DNA of 33,375 nucleotides, taken from the NCBI GenBank assembly GCA_964560565.1, contig CAZLMF010000010.1, positions 1 through 33,375 on the forward strand. Reading direction: 5' to 3'. Shown here piece after piece: positions 1-7,860 of the stretch (position 1 is its first letter; the number at the start of each line of letters is the position of its first letter). Position numbers and translations under genes: made by a program. This DNA is from CAZLMF01 sp964560565. Its GTDB lineage: Bacteria > Bacillota > Clostridia > Oscillospirales > Ruminococcaceae. Under the pieces are notes generated by a model that did not search any database, was not told where the DNA came from, and worked only from the letters and a program-made list of their open reading frames with translations.

Positions 1-2
1 GG

Positions 3-293
3 GCAAGCAAGGAAATGATTGCAATTGCAGGCGAGTATGGCAAAAAGGTTGGGCTTATGTTCCAAATAGTAGATGATATTTTAGATGTTGAGGGTGACCG
101 TGAAAGCCTAGGCAAGCTCACAGGCAGTGATGCAGCCGGCAATAAATGCACCTATGTATCGCTAATGGGACTTGATAATGCTAAGAAAAAGACTCAAGAG
201 CTTGCAAATGAAGCTATAAGTCTTATAGAAAACTTACCACACTCAGATTTCCTTAAAGAGCTAACATTAGTCCTTTTAAAAAGAACACACTAA
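3..293 (+). CDS. ispA: Polyprenyl (farnesyl/geranylgeranyl) diphosphate synthase, C-terminal part
   Basis: The open frame enters from the left edge and only the last 96 residues are visible. They contain the second aspartate-rich motif of trans-prenyltransferases (FQIVDDILD), which binds the Mg-diphosphate of isopentenyl diphosphate, followed by the family's GKLTGSD...NKCTYVSLMG segment. The enzyme condenses IPP with allylic diphosphates to make C15/C20 chains for lipid carriers and quinones. It is 34 nt upstream of a PAP2-like gene and two genes upstream of dxs, the usual ispA-dxs isoprenoid context in Firmicutes. The exact chain-length product cannot be judged because the first aspartate-rich motif lies outside the window. 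Confidence 0.9.
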   Translation, partial: ASKEMIAIAGEYGKKVGLMFQIVDDILDVEGDRESLGKLTGSDAAGNKCTYVSLMGLDNAKKKTQELANEAISLIENLPHSDFLKELTLVLLKRTH

Positions 294-327
294 GCTTCAA
301 AAAGCTTATGGAGGTATTAAAGTTTGA

Positions 328-801
328 ATGATTAATCTATCAGAACTTCCATTTTATAATGCGTCGCTAACAGCAGGTATTTTGTCATGGATATGCGCTC
401 AGATTATTAAAACATTAGCTTATCTTATAGTACATCGAGAGTTTAATAAGGAGCGTATATTAGGTGCAGGGGGAATGCCCAGTAGCCACTCAGCGCTAGT
501 AAGCGCTCTTGCTATTAGCATTTCACGCAATTCAGGCTACGCCTCCGCTGAATTTGCTATTGCCTTTGTGTTTGCACTCGTAGTAATGTATGATGCAATG
601 GGGGTTCGTAGAGCAGCAGGTCTACACGCTAAGGAACTTAACAGAATTAGAAAAGTTTTCGATGAACAAAGAGACCTAGAAGATGAGCCGAGCGAATCGG
701 ATGAAAAAGAACTTAAGGAATTCATTGGACATACACCGCTTGAAGTACTTGCCGGTGCGCTTTTAGGCATATTGATAGCCATGATGATTCCTATAAATTA
801 A
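328..801 (+). CDS. Divergent PAP2 family protein (YuiD/DUF212 type)
   Basis: A 157-residue membrane protein with hydrophobic segments near residues 13-35, 56-90 and 138-155. It has the DUF212 signature GGMPSSHSA (residues 48-56), resembling the PSGH phosphate-binding core of PAP2 phosphatases, then DAMGVRRAAG (89-98). A C-terminal GHTPLEVLAGALLG (134-147) resembles the PAP2 H-x3-D-V motif, with Glu in place of the Asp. PAP2 enzymes remove phosphate from lipid phosphates. Activity of this divergent branch is not established from sequence, so a polyprenyl-phosphate substrate is only inferred from its position between ispA and dxs. An in-frame TGA at 325-327 fixes the start. The GGAGG at 310-314 is somewhat far (13 nt). 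Confidence 0.85.
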   Translation: MINLSELPFYNASLTAGILSWICAQIIKTLAYLIVHREFNKERILGAGGMPSSHSALVSALAISISRNSGYASAEFAIAFVFALVVMYDAMGVRRAAGLHAKELNRIRKVFDEQRDLEDEPSESDEKELKEFIGHTPLEVLAGALLGILIAMMIPIN

Positions 802-813
802 CTGGAGATAATA

Positions 814-2706
814 ATGCAAGACATCAAAAAGTCAACAAAGGAAAATCAAGTATTAAATATTGATTTTCCACGTGATATAAGAAAGCTTACTCTAGTGCAG
901 AAAACTAAGCTATGCAAAGATATTCGCAAGATTTTAGTGCGTACAGTTTCTAAATGTGGTGGTCACCTTGCCTCAAATCTAGGCACGGTTGAGCTTACAG
1001 TTGCACTGCACTCAGTTTTCGAAAGCCCTAAGGATAAACTAATTTGGGACGTTGGGCATCAGTCATACACTCATAAAATATTGACTGGGAGATACGATAA
1101 ATTCAGCACCCTCCGCCAAGAGGGCGGTATAAGCGGCTTTACACGCCCAAGTGAATCAGAGCATGACGCCTTTATCGGCGGTCACAGCTCAAATTCCATT
1201 TCAGCTGCCTGCGGACTAGCAGCGGCGGGCAGACTTCGTGGGGAGAAAAATCATGTGGTCGCCGTGATAGGCGATGGCGCTCTCACAGGTGGACTTGCCT
1301 ATGAGGGACTTAACAATGCAGGTAAGAGTGAGGACAATATAATAATTGTTCTTAACCATAATGATATGTCGATTTCAAAAAACGTTGGAGCGTTAGCACG
1401 CCACTTGACAAGCATACGCACCAAGCAAAGCTACCACAAGACAAAAGCTATCGTCAAGAAGACCCTTGAACTCACTCCGCTATTCGGCAAAAATCTTATG
1501 AACCTTATGCACAATACGAAAACTGCCCTCAAGAACGTTGTTTACCACAGCAACATGTTTGAGGATATGGGGTTTGCTTATCTTGGGCCTGTTGACGGAC
1601 ATGATTTAGCAGAGCTTACAGAGGTATTAAAAATTGCAAAAAGCCTTAATCGCCCTGTCGTGGTGCATACTTATACCGTAAAGGGCAAGGGATACTCCTA
1701 TGCGGAGGAAAATCCGGGTGCTTTTCACGGCATTTCACAGTTTGATGTAAAAACGGGCAACCCAGACAATGAATGCACTGATTGCTTTTCCGCTCGCTTT
1801 GGTCAAGCTCTTACTGAGCTTGCTGACTGCGATGAAAATATATGTGCTATTACCGCAGCAATGAAGTATGCAACTGGACTTGACGGCTTTTACCGACGGC
1901 ATAAATCGCGTTTTTTTGATGTGGGCATTGCTGAGCAGCATGCCGTCACCTTTGCTGCAGGACTTGCCGCAGGTGGCATGACGCCTGTCTTTGCTGTGTA
2001 TTCGACTTTTTTGCAGCGTGCCTATGATCAACTAGTACATGACTGCGCAATTGAGAACTACCACATGGTAATCGGTGTTGACCGTGCAGGTATAGTCGGT
2101 GATGACGGTGAAACACATCAAGGCATACTCGATGTATCCTATCTTTCTACAATCCCAAATGTTACGATACTTTCCCCTTCAAATTACAGTGAGCTTCGCA
2201 GAAGCCTTATAGCTGCAATTTACGACTATAAAGGTGTTGTAGCTTTGCGCTATCCCAGAGGGCGTGAGTTCTACAGCGAAAATGGTGTAAGCGACTACGA
2301 ATTTGAAAATATGGTATATAACCAGTGCTATGGAGCGGACATTTTGCTTATTAGCTATGGCAGAATATGTGCAAACATGGAAATTGCAGCACAGCAGCTT
2401 TCACACGAAGGATATTCAGTAAGCGTTTTAAGACTTATTCATATCCATCCTATACTTGAAAAAACTCTACAAATTGCATTAAAACACACTCATGTCTTCT
2501 TCTTTGAGGAAAGCGAAATTACCGGAGGAATAGCTCGCCAGCTTTTTTGCGAGCTGTCAGCTCGTGGATATAAGGGCAACTATAATATCACAGCGATAAC
2601 CGATGGGTTTGTTAGACAGGCAAGTGTTGAAAGAACGCTTGCGAAGTACAAGCTTGATTCGACATCAATGGTAAATACAGTGAAGCGGGAGATGAGAAAG
2701 TGGTAA
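814..2706 (+). CDS. dxs: 1-deoxy-D-xylulose-5-phosphate synthase
   Basis: A 630-residue thiamine-diphosphate enzyme that condenses pyruvate and glyceraldehyde-3-phosphate in the first step of the MEP isoprenoid pathway. Visible catalytic elements are His51 in GGHLASNLG, His82 in DVGHQ, the ThDP/Mg motif GDGALTGG (Asp154) with Asn181, His305 in GAFHG, the catalytic Glu374 in IAEQHAVT, and Asp431/His435 in GDDGETHQG. RYPRG follows in the C-terminal half. Length is normal for the family. The segment normally reading M-x-x-G-T-G-L is MKYATGL here (350-356), a mild deviation. GGAG at 804-807 precedes the start by 6 nt. The stop overlaps the tlyA start. Confidence 0.97.
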   Translation: MQDIKKSTKENQVLNIDFPRDIRKLTLVQKTKLCKDIRKILVRTVSKCGGHLASNLGTVELTVALHSVFESPKDKLIWDVGHQSYTHKILTGRYDKFSTLRQEGGISGFTRPSESEHDAFIGGHSSNSISAACGLAAAGRLRGEKNHVVAVIGDGALTGGLAYEGLNNAGKSEDNIIIVLNHNDMSISKNVGALARHLTSIRTKQSYHKTKAIVKKTLELTPLFGKNLMNLMHNTKTALKNVVYHSNMFEDMGFAYLGPVDGHDLAELTEVLKIAKSLNRPVVVHTYTVKGKGYSYAEENPGAFHGISQFDVKTGNPDNECTDCFSARFGQALTELADCDENICAITAAMKYATGLDGFYRRHKSRFFDVGIAEQHAVTFAAGLAAGGMTPVFAVYSTFLQRAYDQLVHDCAIENYHMVIGVDRAGIVGDDGETHQGILDVSYLSTIPNVTILSPSNYSELRRSLIAAIYDYKGVVALRYPRGREFYSENGVSDYEFENMVYNQCYGADILLISYGRICANMEIAAQQLSHEGYSVSVLRLIHIHPILEKTLQIALKHTHVFFFEESEITGGIARQLFCELSARGYKGNYNITAITDGFVRQASVERTLAKYKLDSTSMVNTVKREMRKW

Positions 2707-3512
2707 ACGAAGTTAGATTAGACATTGCACTGGTTCAAAATGGCGTCGTAAGGAGCAGACAGCGTGCTAAAGAGCTTATCGAGGAAGGAAAGATTCTTCT
2801 AAATGGCTCTACATGCAAAAAAGCTGCGGTGTTGGTATCCCCAGACTCGAAAATTGAGGTGGAGGGGGAGAAGCTTAAGTATGTAAGCCGTGGGGGACTT
2901 AAGCTAGAAAAGGCGCTGAAAAGCTTTAAGCTTTCGGTTGAAGGCAAGGTATGCATTGACTACGGTGCATCAACAGGTGGCTTTACCGATTGCCTTTTAC
3001 AGGCGGGCGCAAGAAGGGTTTATGCGATTGATGTAGGTACACAGCAGCTTAATGAAAAGCTGCAAAAGGATGAGCGTGTTATTTCCCTGGAGCAGACTAA
3101 CGCTCGAATACTTACAAGAAGCCATATTCCGGAGCTTGCTGATTTTTCCTGTGTGGACTTGTCTTTTATTTCACTTCAACTTGTTTTACCCACTATTAAG
3201 GATTTTCTTGTCCAAGACGGCGAATGCGTTGTACTTATAAAGCCTCAGTTTGAAGCAGGCAGAGAGAATATCGGGAAAAATGGAATTGTGAAATCACCCA
3301 AGATACATAAGCAAGTTCTTCATGCCACTTCATCGTTTGCATACAGCATCATGATGCCTGTAAAGGCAGTTACCTTTTCACCCGTCAAAGGCTCAAAAGG
3401 GAACATTGAATATCTTTTTTACATGCAAAACGGTGGTAAGTTTGACGGAAGAATAAATAAAAAGCTAGATGAAGTGGTTGATGAAGCTTTTTCGGAGCTA
3501 AAAGGGCGTTAA
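2700..3512 (+). CDS. tlyA: TlyA family rRNA (cytidine-2'-O)-methyltransferase
   Basis: A 270-residue protein with an N-terminal S4 RNA-binding domain (about residues 5-65) and a C-terminal FtsJ/RrmJ-like SAM methyltransferase domain. The SAM loop DYGASTGG is at 87-94 and AIDVG at 109-113. In characterised members TlyA 2'-O-methylates cytidines in 16S and sometimes 23S rRNA. Whether this one has both targets cannot be read from sequence. It starts with GTG at 2700, overlapping dxs by 7 nt. GGGAG at 2687-2691, 8 nt upstream, supports this start. The dxs-tlyA adjacency is typical of Firmicutes (yqxC in B. subtilis). Confidence 0.93.
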   Translation: MVNEVRLDIALVQNGVVRSRQRAKELIEEGKILLNGSTCKKAAVLVSPDSKIEVEGEKLKYVSRGGLKLEKALKSFKLSVEGKVCIDYGASTGGFTDCLLQAGARRVYAIDVGTQQLNEKLQKDERVISLEQTNARILTRSHIPELADFSCVDLSFISLQLVLPTIKDFLVQDGECVVLIKPQFEAGRENIGKNGIVKSPKIHKQVLHATSSFAYSIMMPVKAVTFSPVKGSKGNIEYLFYMQNGGKFDGRINKKLDEVVDEAFSELKGR

Positions 3513-3552
3513 GTAAGATTTTATTATAGTACTAGTTAAGGGGGCGTGCTGA

Positions 3553-4398
3553 ATGAGGGCAGTTCTTTATCCAAATATTCGTGATGAACGTGCGCTTGAA
3601 TGCACGATTAATACCTGCATCACCTTAATTAAACTTGGTTTTGAGGTAGGAGCGGACGACAAATTTAGCAGTATGCTTGGCAAGATTGAGGGAATAACGT
3701 TAAAAAGCTTTGAAGTCTTAGCTGAAAAAGCAGATGTAATCATTGCAATTGGCGGAGACGGGACAATCCTCCACTGCTCGAAAACAGCATCCAGATTTGA
3801 TGTGCCTTTACTTGGCATAAATACTGGCAGGTTGGGCTTTATGGCATCTCTTGAGCCACACGAGCTCGAAAAGCTTTCACTACTAAAAAGCGGAGAATAT
3901 ACATGTATTCGCCGTATGATGCTTGATATAACTGTACAGGGAAAGACCTTTACAGCTCTAAACGATGCGGTAATAACAAAGCAGCCAATGGCAAAATTGC
4001 CGGACTTTACTGTACGCAGCAATGGGACAGCAGTGTCCTCCCTAAGAGCTGACGGCTTGATATTTAGCACTCCAACAGGCTCAACCGCCTATTCCTTATC
4101 AGCAGGAGGCCCGATAATTGAGCCTGAGCTTGAGTGTATTGAGTTTTCACAAATTTGCGCTCATACATTATTTGCCCGCACAATGCTTTTTTCCACATCA
4201 AAGCTCCTTTCAGTTACATTTAAAAGCGACCCAAAACAAAGCGTTTCTGTTAGCATTGATGGTGAACCACCTATTGCATTTCACGAGCATGAGGAGCTTC
4301 TAGTCCAAAAAAGCAACAGATATGTCGATATAATTGATATAAGCGGCAACAGCTTTTATTCAGCTGTTAATAATAAGCTTATGCAGCCGATGAAGTAG
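3553..4398 (+). CDS. nadK: NAD kinase
   Basis: A 281-residue ATP-NAD kinase that phosphorylates the 2'-OH of NAD to make NADP. It has the family GGDGT motif (67-71), GINTGRLGF (88-96), the NE/D motif as LNDAV (136-140), and the Gly-rich RADGLIFSTPTGSTAYSLS block (166-183). Length is normal. A G-rich ribosome binding site (3540-3544) precedes the ATG. Its place between tlyA and argR is common in Clostridia but not in Bacillus. NADPH is consumed by the MEP pathway encoded just upstream (dxs), so co-expression makes metabolic sense, though that link is inference. Confidence 0.96.
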   Translation: MRAVLYPNIRDERALECTINTCITLIKLGFEVGADDKFSSMLGKIEGITLKSFEVLAEKADVIIAIGGDGTILHCSKTASRFDVPLLGINTGRLGFMASLEPHELEKLSLLKSGEYTCIRRMMLDITVQGKTFTALNDAVITKQPMAKLPDFTVRSNGTAVSSLRADGLIFSTPTGSTAYSLSAGGPIIEPELECIEFSQICAHTLFARTMLFSTSKLLSVTFKSDPKQSVSVSIDGEPPIAFHEHEELLVQKSNRYVDIIDISGNSFYSAVNNKLMQPMK

Positions 4399-4409
4399 GA
4401 CGATGAATT

Positions 4410-4856
4410 ATGAAAATAAAACGACATGAAAAAATTTTACAGCTTATACAGAGCAATGTAGTTGAAACCCAAGAGGATTTGCTTAAACTGCTTAATTCTT
4501 GCGGATATAAGGTAACACAAGCAACTGTTTCTAGGGATATTAAAGAGCTAAGGCTCATAAAATCCATGACGGACGACGGTTATAAGTATATACAAGCAGA
4601 TTTGGCAACTACTGAAAAACCTAGATATGAGAGCATTTTTATTGAGAGTGTTCGTGAGATTGATTATGCAGGTAATATTGTGGTGATAAAGTGCAATCCG
4701 GGTATGGCAAATGCCGTATGTGCGGCACTCGACAGCATGAGCCTTGAAAAGATAGTTGGCACTCTTGCAGGCGATGACACTATTTTTATTTTAGCAAGGA
4801 TTGAGCAAAACGCACATGAACTTGCAGATTATATGAAGCAAATAATGATGAGATAA
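4410..4856 (+). CDS. argR: Arginine repressor (ArgR/AhrC)
   Basis: A 148-residue regulator with an N-terminal winged helix whose recognition helix carries the conserved TQATVSRDIKELRL stretch (36-49). The C-terminal oligomerisation and arginine-binding domain contains GTLAGDDT (117-124), whose two aspartates bind L-arginine. In this family the arginine-bound hexamer represses arginine biosynthesis and can activate catabolism. No arginine genes are in the window, so its targets lie elsewhere. It starts 11 nt after nadK with a weak ribosome binding site (AGGACG), suggesting translational coupling. The argR-recN neighbourhood is widely conserved in Firmicutes. Confidence 0.96.
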   Translation: MKIKRHEKILQLIQSNVVETQEDLLKLLNSCGYKVTQATVSRDIKELRLIKSMTDDGYKYIQADLATTEKPRYESIFIESVREIDYAGNIVVIKCNPGMANAVCAALDSMSLEKIVGTLAGDDTIFILARIEQNAHELADYMKQIMMR

Positions 4857-4877
4857 TTACCAATTGGGAGGAAATGT

Positions 4878-6554
4878 ATGCTTTCTGAGCTTCAAATAGA
4901 AAATCTAGCGGTAATTGAATATGCAAACCTTACCCTTGGTGAAAATCTTAACATTTTCACAGGTGAAACAGGCGCAGGTAAGTCCATTCTCATTCATGGA
5001 ATAAATGCAATTTTAGGTCAGCGTATGAGCAAGGAAATTGTGCGCACAGGCGCACAAACAGCCATTGTCACCGCATCCTTTATAAACCTACCCGATGAGG
5101 TTAAGGAAAAGCTTATAGAACAGGGTTATAACTCTGATGGTGATAAGCTTGTAATCCGCCGTGAAATCAATGAAAGCGGAAAAGGAAGCGTGAAAATCAA
5201 CGATAAAGTTGCCACTAATGCTTTTCTGCGTGAGGTTACGCTTAATTTGGTAAATATCCACGGTCAGCACGACAGCCAAATACTCCTTGCTCCGGAAAAG
5301 CACTTAGCTATACTTGACAGCTTTGCAGGGATAGATGACCAGTTAAGCTCATATAAAAACAATTTCCGCAGTTTGCAGGAAATTGCCCGTAAAATACAAA
5401 AGCTCACCATGACCGAGGTTGAAAAGCTTCAAACCGAAGAAATTCTACAATATCAGATAAACGAGATTGAAAGTCTTAAAATAAAGCCCGATGAGGACAT
5501 TGCTTTAGAGCGTGAGCTTGCGATTATGCGAAACTCAACCCAAGTATTCGAGCTACTCAAGCGTAGTTATGATAACCTCAATGGAATTGACGATACCCCC
5601 GGTGCAGCCGAGCTTGCAAGGAGCACAGCTGACATGGTGGCGGAGCTTTTAGAGTTTATGCCTTATGTAAATGAACTGCATGCAAGGCTAACAAGTGTCG
5701 GAATTGAACTTGATGACATAAGGGATGAGCTTGCTGATTATCTTGACGGCGTTGAGGTAAACCCTCAAAGGCTCGATATAGTTGAGGCAAGGCTTTCTGA
5801 TTTGCATAAACTCCAACGAAAATATGGAATGACCGTTAATGAGTGTTTAACTCATCTTGAAAAGTGCAAAACTGAATTAGACGACCTGCAATCCTTTGAC
5901 GATGTAATAGAGGAGCTAAAGGAGCGTAAAAAGCAGATTTTAGCAGGAGTAAAGGAGCAAGCAAAGGGACTTTCAAGCTTTCGCCATGAAGCGGCAGATA
6001 ACTTTGTGAAGCTTGTAAGCTCTGAGCTTGAGTACCTCGATATGCCAAATGTTCGCATTGAAGTAAGCTTTGAGGAGGGGAACCTCACCCCTGCAGGCAT
6101 GGATAATGTGGAGTTCCTCATTTCTGCCAACATAGGTGAGCCTCCAAAGCCCATAAGCAAGATTGCGTCAGGCGGTGAGCTTTCCAGGATTATGCTTGCC
6201 CTTAAAAATGTTCTTGCTGATAAGGATGACATACCCACACTTATATTCGATGAAATTGACGCTGGAATAAGCGGTATTGCCGCCCAAAAGGTCGGATACA
6301 AGCTTTCACAAATTGCAAAGCATAGGCAGGTTCTTTGTGTTACCCATCTTTCGCAGATTGCAATTATGGCGGATGTGCATATGTTGATTGAAAAAAGTGT
6401 TGAAAATGAGCGTACATATACCAAGGTTACAAAGCTTGATTTTGAGGGGCAAAAGCATGAAATTGCCCGTATCATGGCAGGGGATATGAAAACGGAGCTT
6501 ATGCTTAAAAATGCAGAAGAGCTTCTAAAATCTAAAGGACAACCAGAGAAATAA
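4878..6554 (+). CDS. recN: DNA repair protein RecN
   Basis: A 558-residue SMC-like ATPase involved in double-strand-break repair. Walker A is GETGAGKS (29-36). A long, charged, Glu/Lys/Leu-rich middle (about 155-380) is consistent with the antiparallel coiled coil. The ABC signature is SGGELSR (431-437), Walker B is LIFDEID (455-461), and His490 lies in VTHLSQIA. Length is usual for the family. A strong GGGAGG site lies 6 nt upstream. It follows argR by 21 nt and precedes tyrS by 22 nt. In B. subtilis recN is followed by spoIVB-spo0A. Those genes are not present here. Confidence 0.97.
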   Translation: MLSELQIENLAVIEYANLTLGENLNIFTGETGAGKSILIHGINAILGQRMSKEIVRTGAQTAIVTASFINLPDEVKEKLIEQGYNSDGDKLVIRREINESGKGSVKINDKVATNAFLREVTLNLVNIHGQHDSQILLAPEKHLAILDSFAGIDDQLSSYKNNFRSLQEIARKIQKLTMTEVEKLQTEEILQYQINEIESLKIKPDEDIALERELAIMRNSTQVFELLKRSYDNLNGIDDTPGAAELARSTADMVAELLEFMPYVNELHARLTSVGIELDDIRDELADYLDGVEVNPQRLDIVEARLSDLHKLQRKYGMTVNECLTHLEKCKTELDDLQSFDDVIEELKERKKQILAGVKEQAKGLSSFRHEAADNFVKLVSSELEYLDMPNVRIEVSFEEGNLTPAGMDNVEFLISANIGEPPKPISKIASGGELSRIMLALKNVLADKDDIPTLIFDEIDAGISGIAAQKVGYKLSQIAKHRQVLCVTHLSQIAIMADVHMLIEKSVENERTYTKVTKLDFEGQKHEIARIMAGDMKTELMLKNAEELLKSKGQPEK

Positions 6555-6576
6555 CATACAAGCAAAGGAGATAGCA

Positions 6577-7804
6577 ATGACTGTATTCGAGGAATTAAAA
6601 AGGCGCGGTCTTATAGCGCAAATGACAAATGAGGAACGCATTGAACAGGAGCTTAACAAGGGTGGTGTAAGCTTTTATATAGGTTTTGACGCAACAGCTG
6701 ACAGCCTGCACGTCGGGCATTTCCTACAACTTATGGTTATGGGACACTTACAGCGCGCAGGGCATAGACCTATCGCACTGTTAGGCACAGGCACAACCAT
6801 GGTAGGCGATCCATCAGGTAAATCTGATATGCGAAAAATGCTCACCACCGAGCAAATTGACTACAACGCAGAATGCTTTAGAAGGCAGATGTCGAGATTC
6901 CTTGACTTTTCCGATGGCAAAGCACTAATAGTTCGCAACGGTGATTGGCTTAGAAATATAAACTACATTGATTTCTTGCGTGAAATAGGTGTGCATTTCT
7001 CAGTTAATAAAATGCTTTCGGCAGAATGCTATAAGTCACGCCTTGAAACAGGGCTAACCTTCCTTGAGCTTAACTATATGATTATGCAAAGCTATGACTT
7101 TTTGGCGTTATACAGAAAGCACAATTGCACAATGCAACTAGGCGGAGATGACCAATGGTCGAACATTATCGGCGGCGTTAACCTTATCCGTAAAGTAGAT
7201 AGGGGAGAGGCTTGCGGTATGACATTTACCCTGCTTACCACAAAAGAGGGCAAGAAAATGGGCAAAACCGAAAGCGGCGCTGTTTGGCTTGATGCCGAAA
7301 AGACCAGCCCATACGAGTTCTACCAATACTNNNNNNNNNNATGTTGCCGATGAGGATGTCATTCGAGTAATGAAGCTTTTGACCTATATCCCAATCGAGG
7401 AAATCGAGGCAATGGAGTCATGGAAGGGAAGCGAGCTTAACAAAGCTAAGGAACTTCTTGCGCATGAGCTTACAAAGACAGTTCACGGTGTGGAGGATGC
7501 CGATAAAGCGGCAAATGCAGCTAAAGCGCTTTTTGGTGCAGGTGAAAGCGATGAAAATATGCCTACCACCAGCCTTACAGCAGATAGCTTTACAGATGGC
7601 ACAATTTCCCTTGTTGACCTGCTTGTTATATGCGGACTTGCACCCTCAAAGCGTGAGGCAAGACAGCTGATTACACAGGGCAGTATTACTATCGATGATG
7701 TTAAGCAGACTGACATAGCCTTAACTATCGCAACTGACGGCTTTACTGATGGACAGATAATCATTAAAAAGGGCAAAAAGACCTTCCATAAGGTCACACT
7801 CTAA
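6577..7804 (+). CDS. tyrS: Tyrosyl-tRNA synthetase (interrupted by a scaffold gap)
   Basis: A class I aminoacyl-tRNA synthetase that charges tRNA-Tyr. The HIGH motif is HVGH (45-48), Tyr34 and Asp38 line the tyrosine pocket, and the KMSKS equivalent is KMGKT (227-231). A C-terminal S4 domain follows the gap (near SLVDLLVICGLAPSKREARQ). Residues 1-251 are in one frame, and the part after the 10 N is in another, starting with VADEDVIRVMKLLTY. The family reads ...YQYWRNVAD..., so the gap should hold the codons for W-R and the first base of N. That is 6 bases, restoring one frame and a 407-residue protein. The apparent frameshift is an artefact of the placeholder length. No T-box fits in the 22 nt upstream. 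Confidence 0.93.
7331..7340. other. Assembly gap (10 N) inside tyrS
   Basis: Ten consecutive undetermined bases. The flanking tyrS frames differ by one base modulo three if the gap is counted as 10. Alignment to the conserved YQYWRN segment predicts a true gap of 6 bases. Confidence 0.98.
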
Positions 7805-7814
7805 AAATAAAAAT

Positions 7815-7841
7815 AAACAGGACGGAATTTCCGTCCTGTTT
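7815..7841. terminator. Bidirectional intrinsic terminator between tyrS and the helicase loader gene
   Basis: A perfect 12-bp stem (7815-7826 with 7830-7841, core ACAGGACGG/CCGTCCTGT) closes a 3-nt loop. An A-rich tract lies on the left (a T-tract for minus-strand transcripts) and TTTT on the right end for plus-strand transcripts. It sits between two converging genes and should stop both. Confidence 0.9.
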
Positions 7842-7860
7842 TCATGTTATTAAAGATTTA

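Noticed and set aside
1900..1960. Suspected loss of the catalytic Glu in DXS
   Set aside because: The catalytic Glu is in the IAEQHAVT motif, which is intact (Glu374).
7289..7353. Overlapping frames around the N run that look like a premature stop and a new start in tyrS
   Set aside because: They exist only because the gap is written as 10 N. Family alignment shows one continuous gene.
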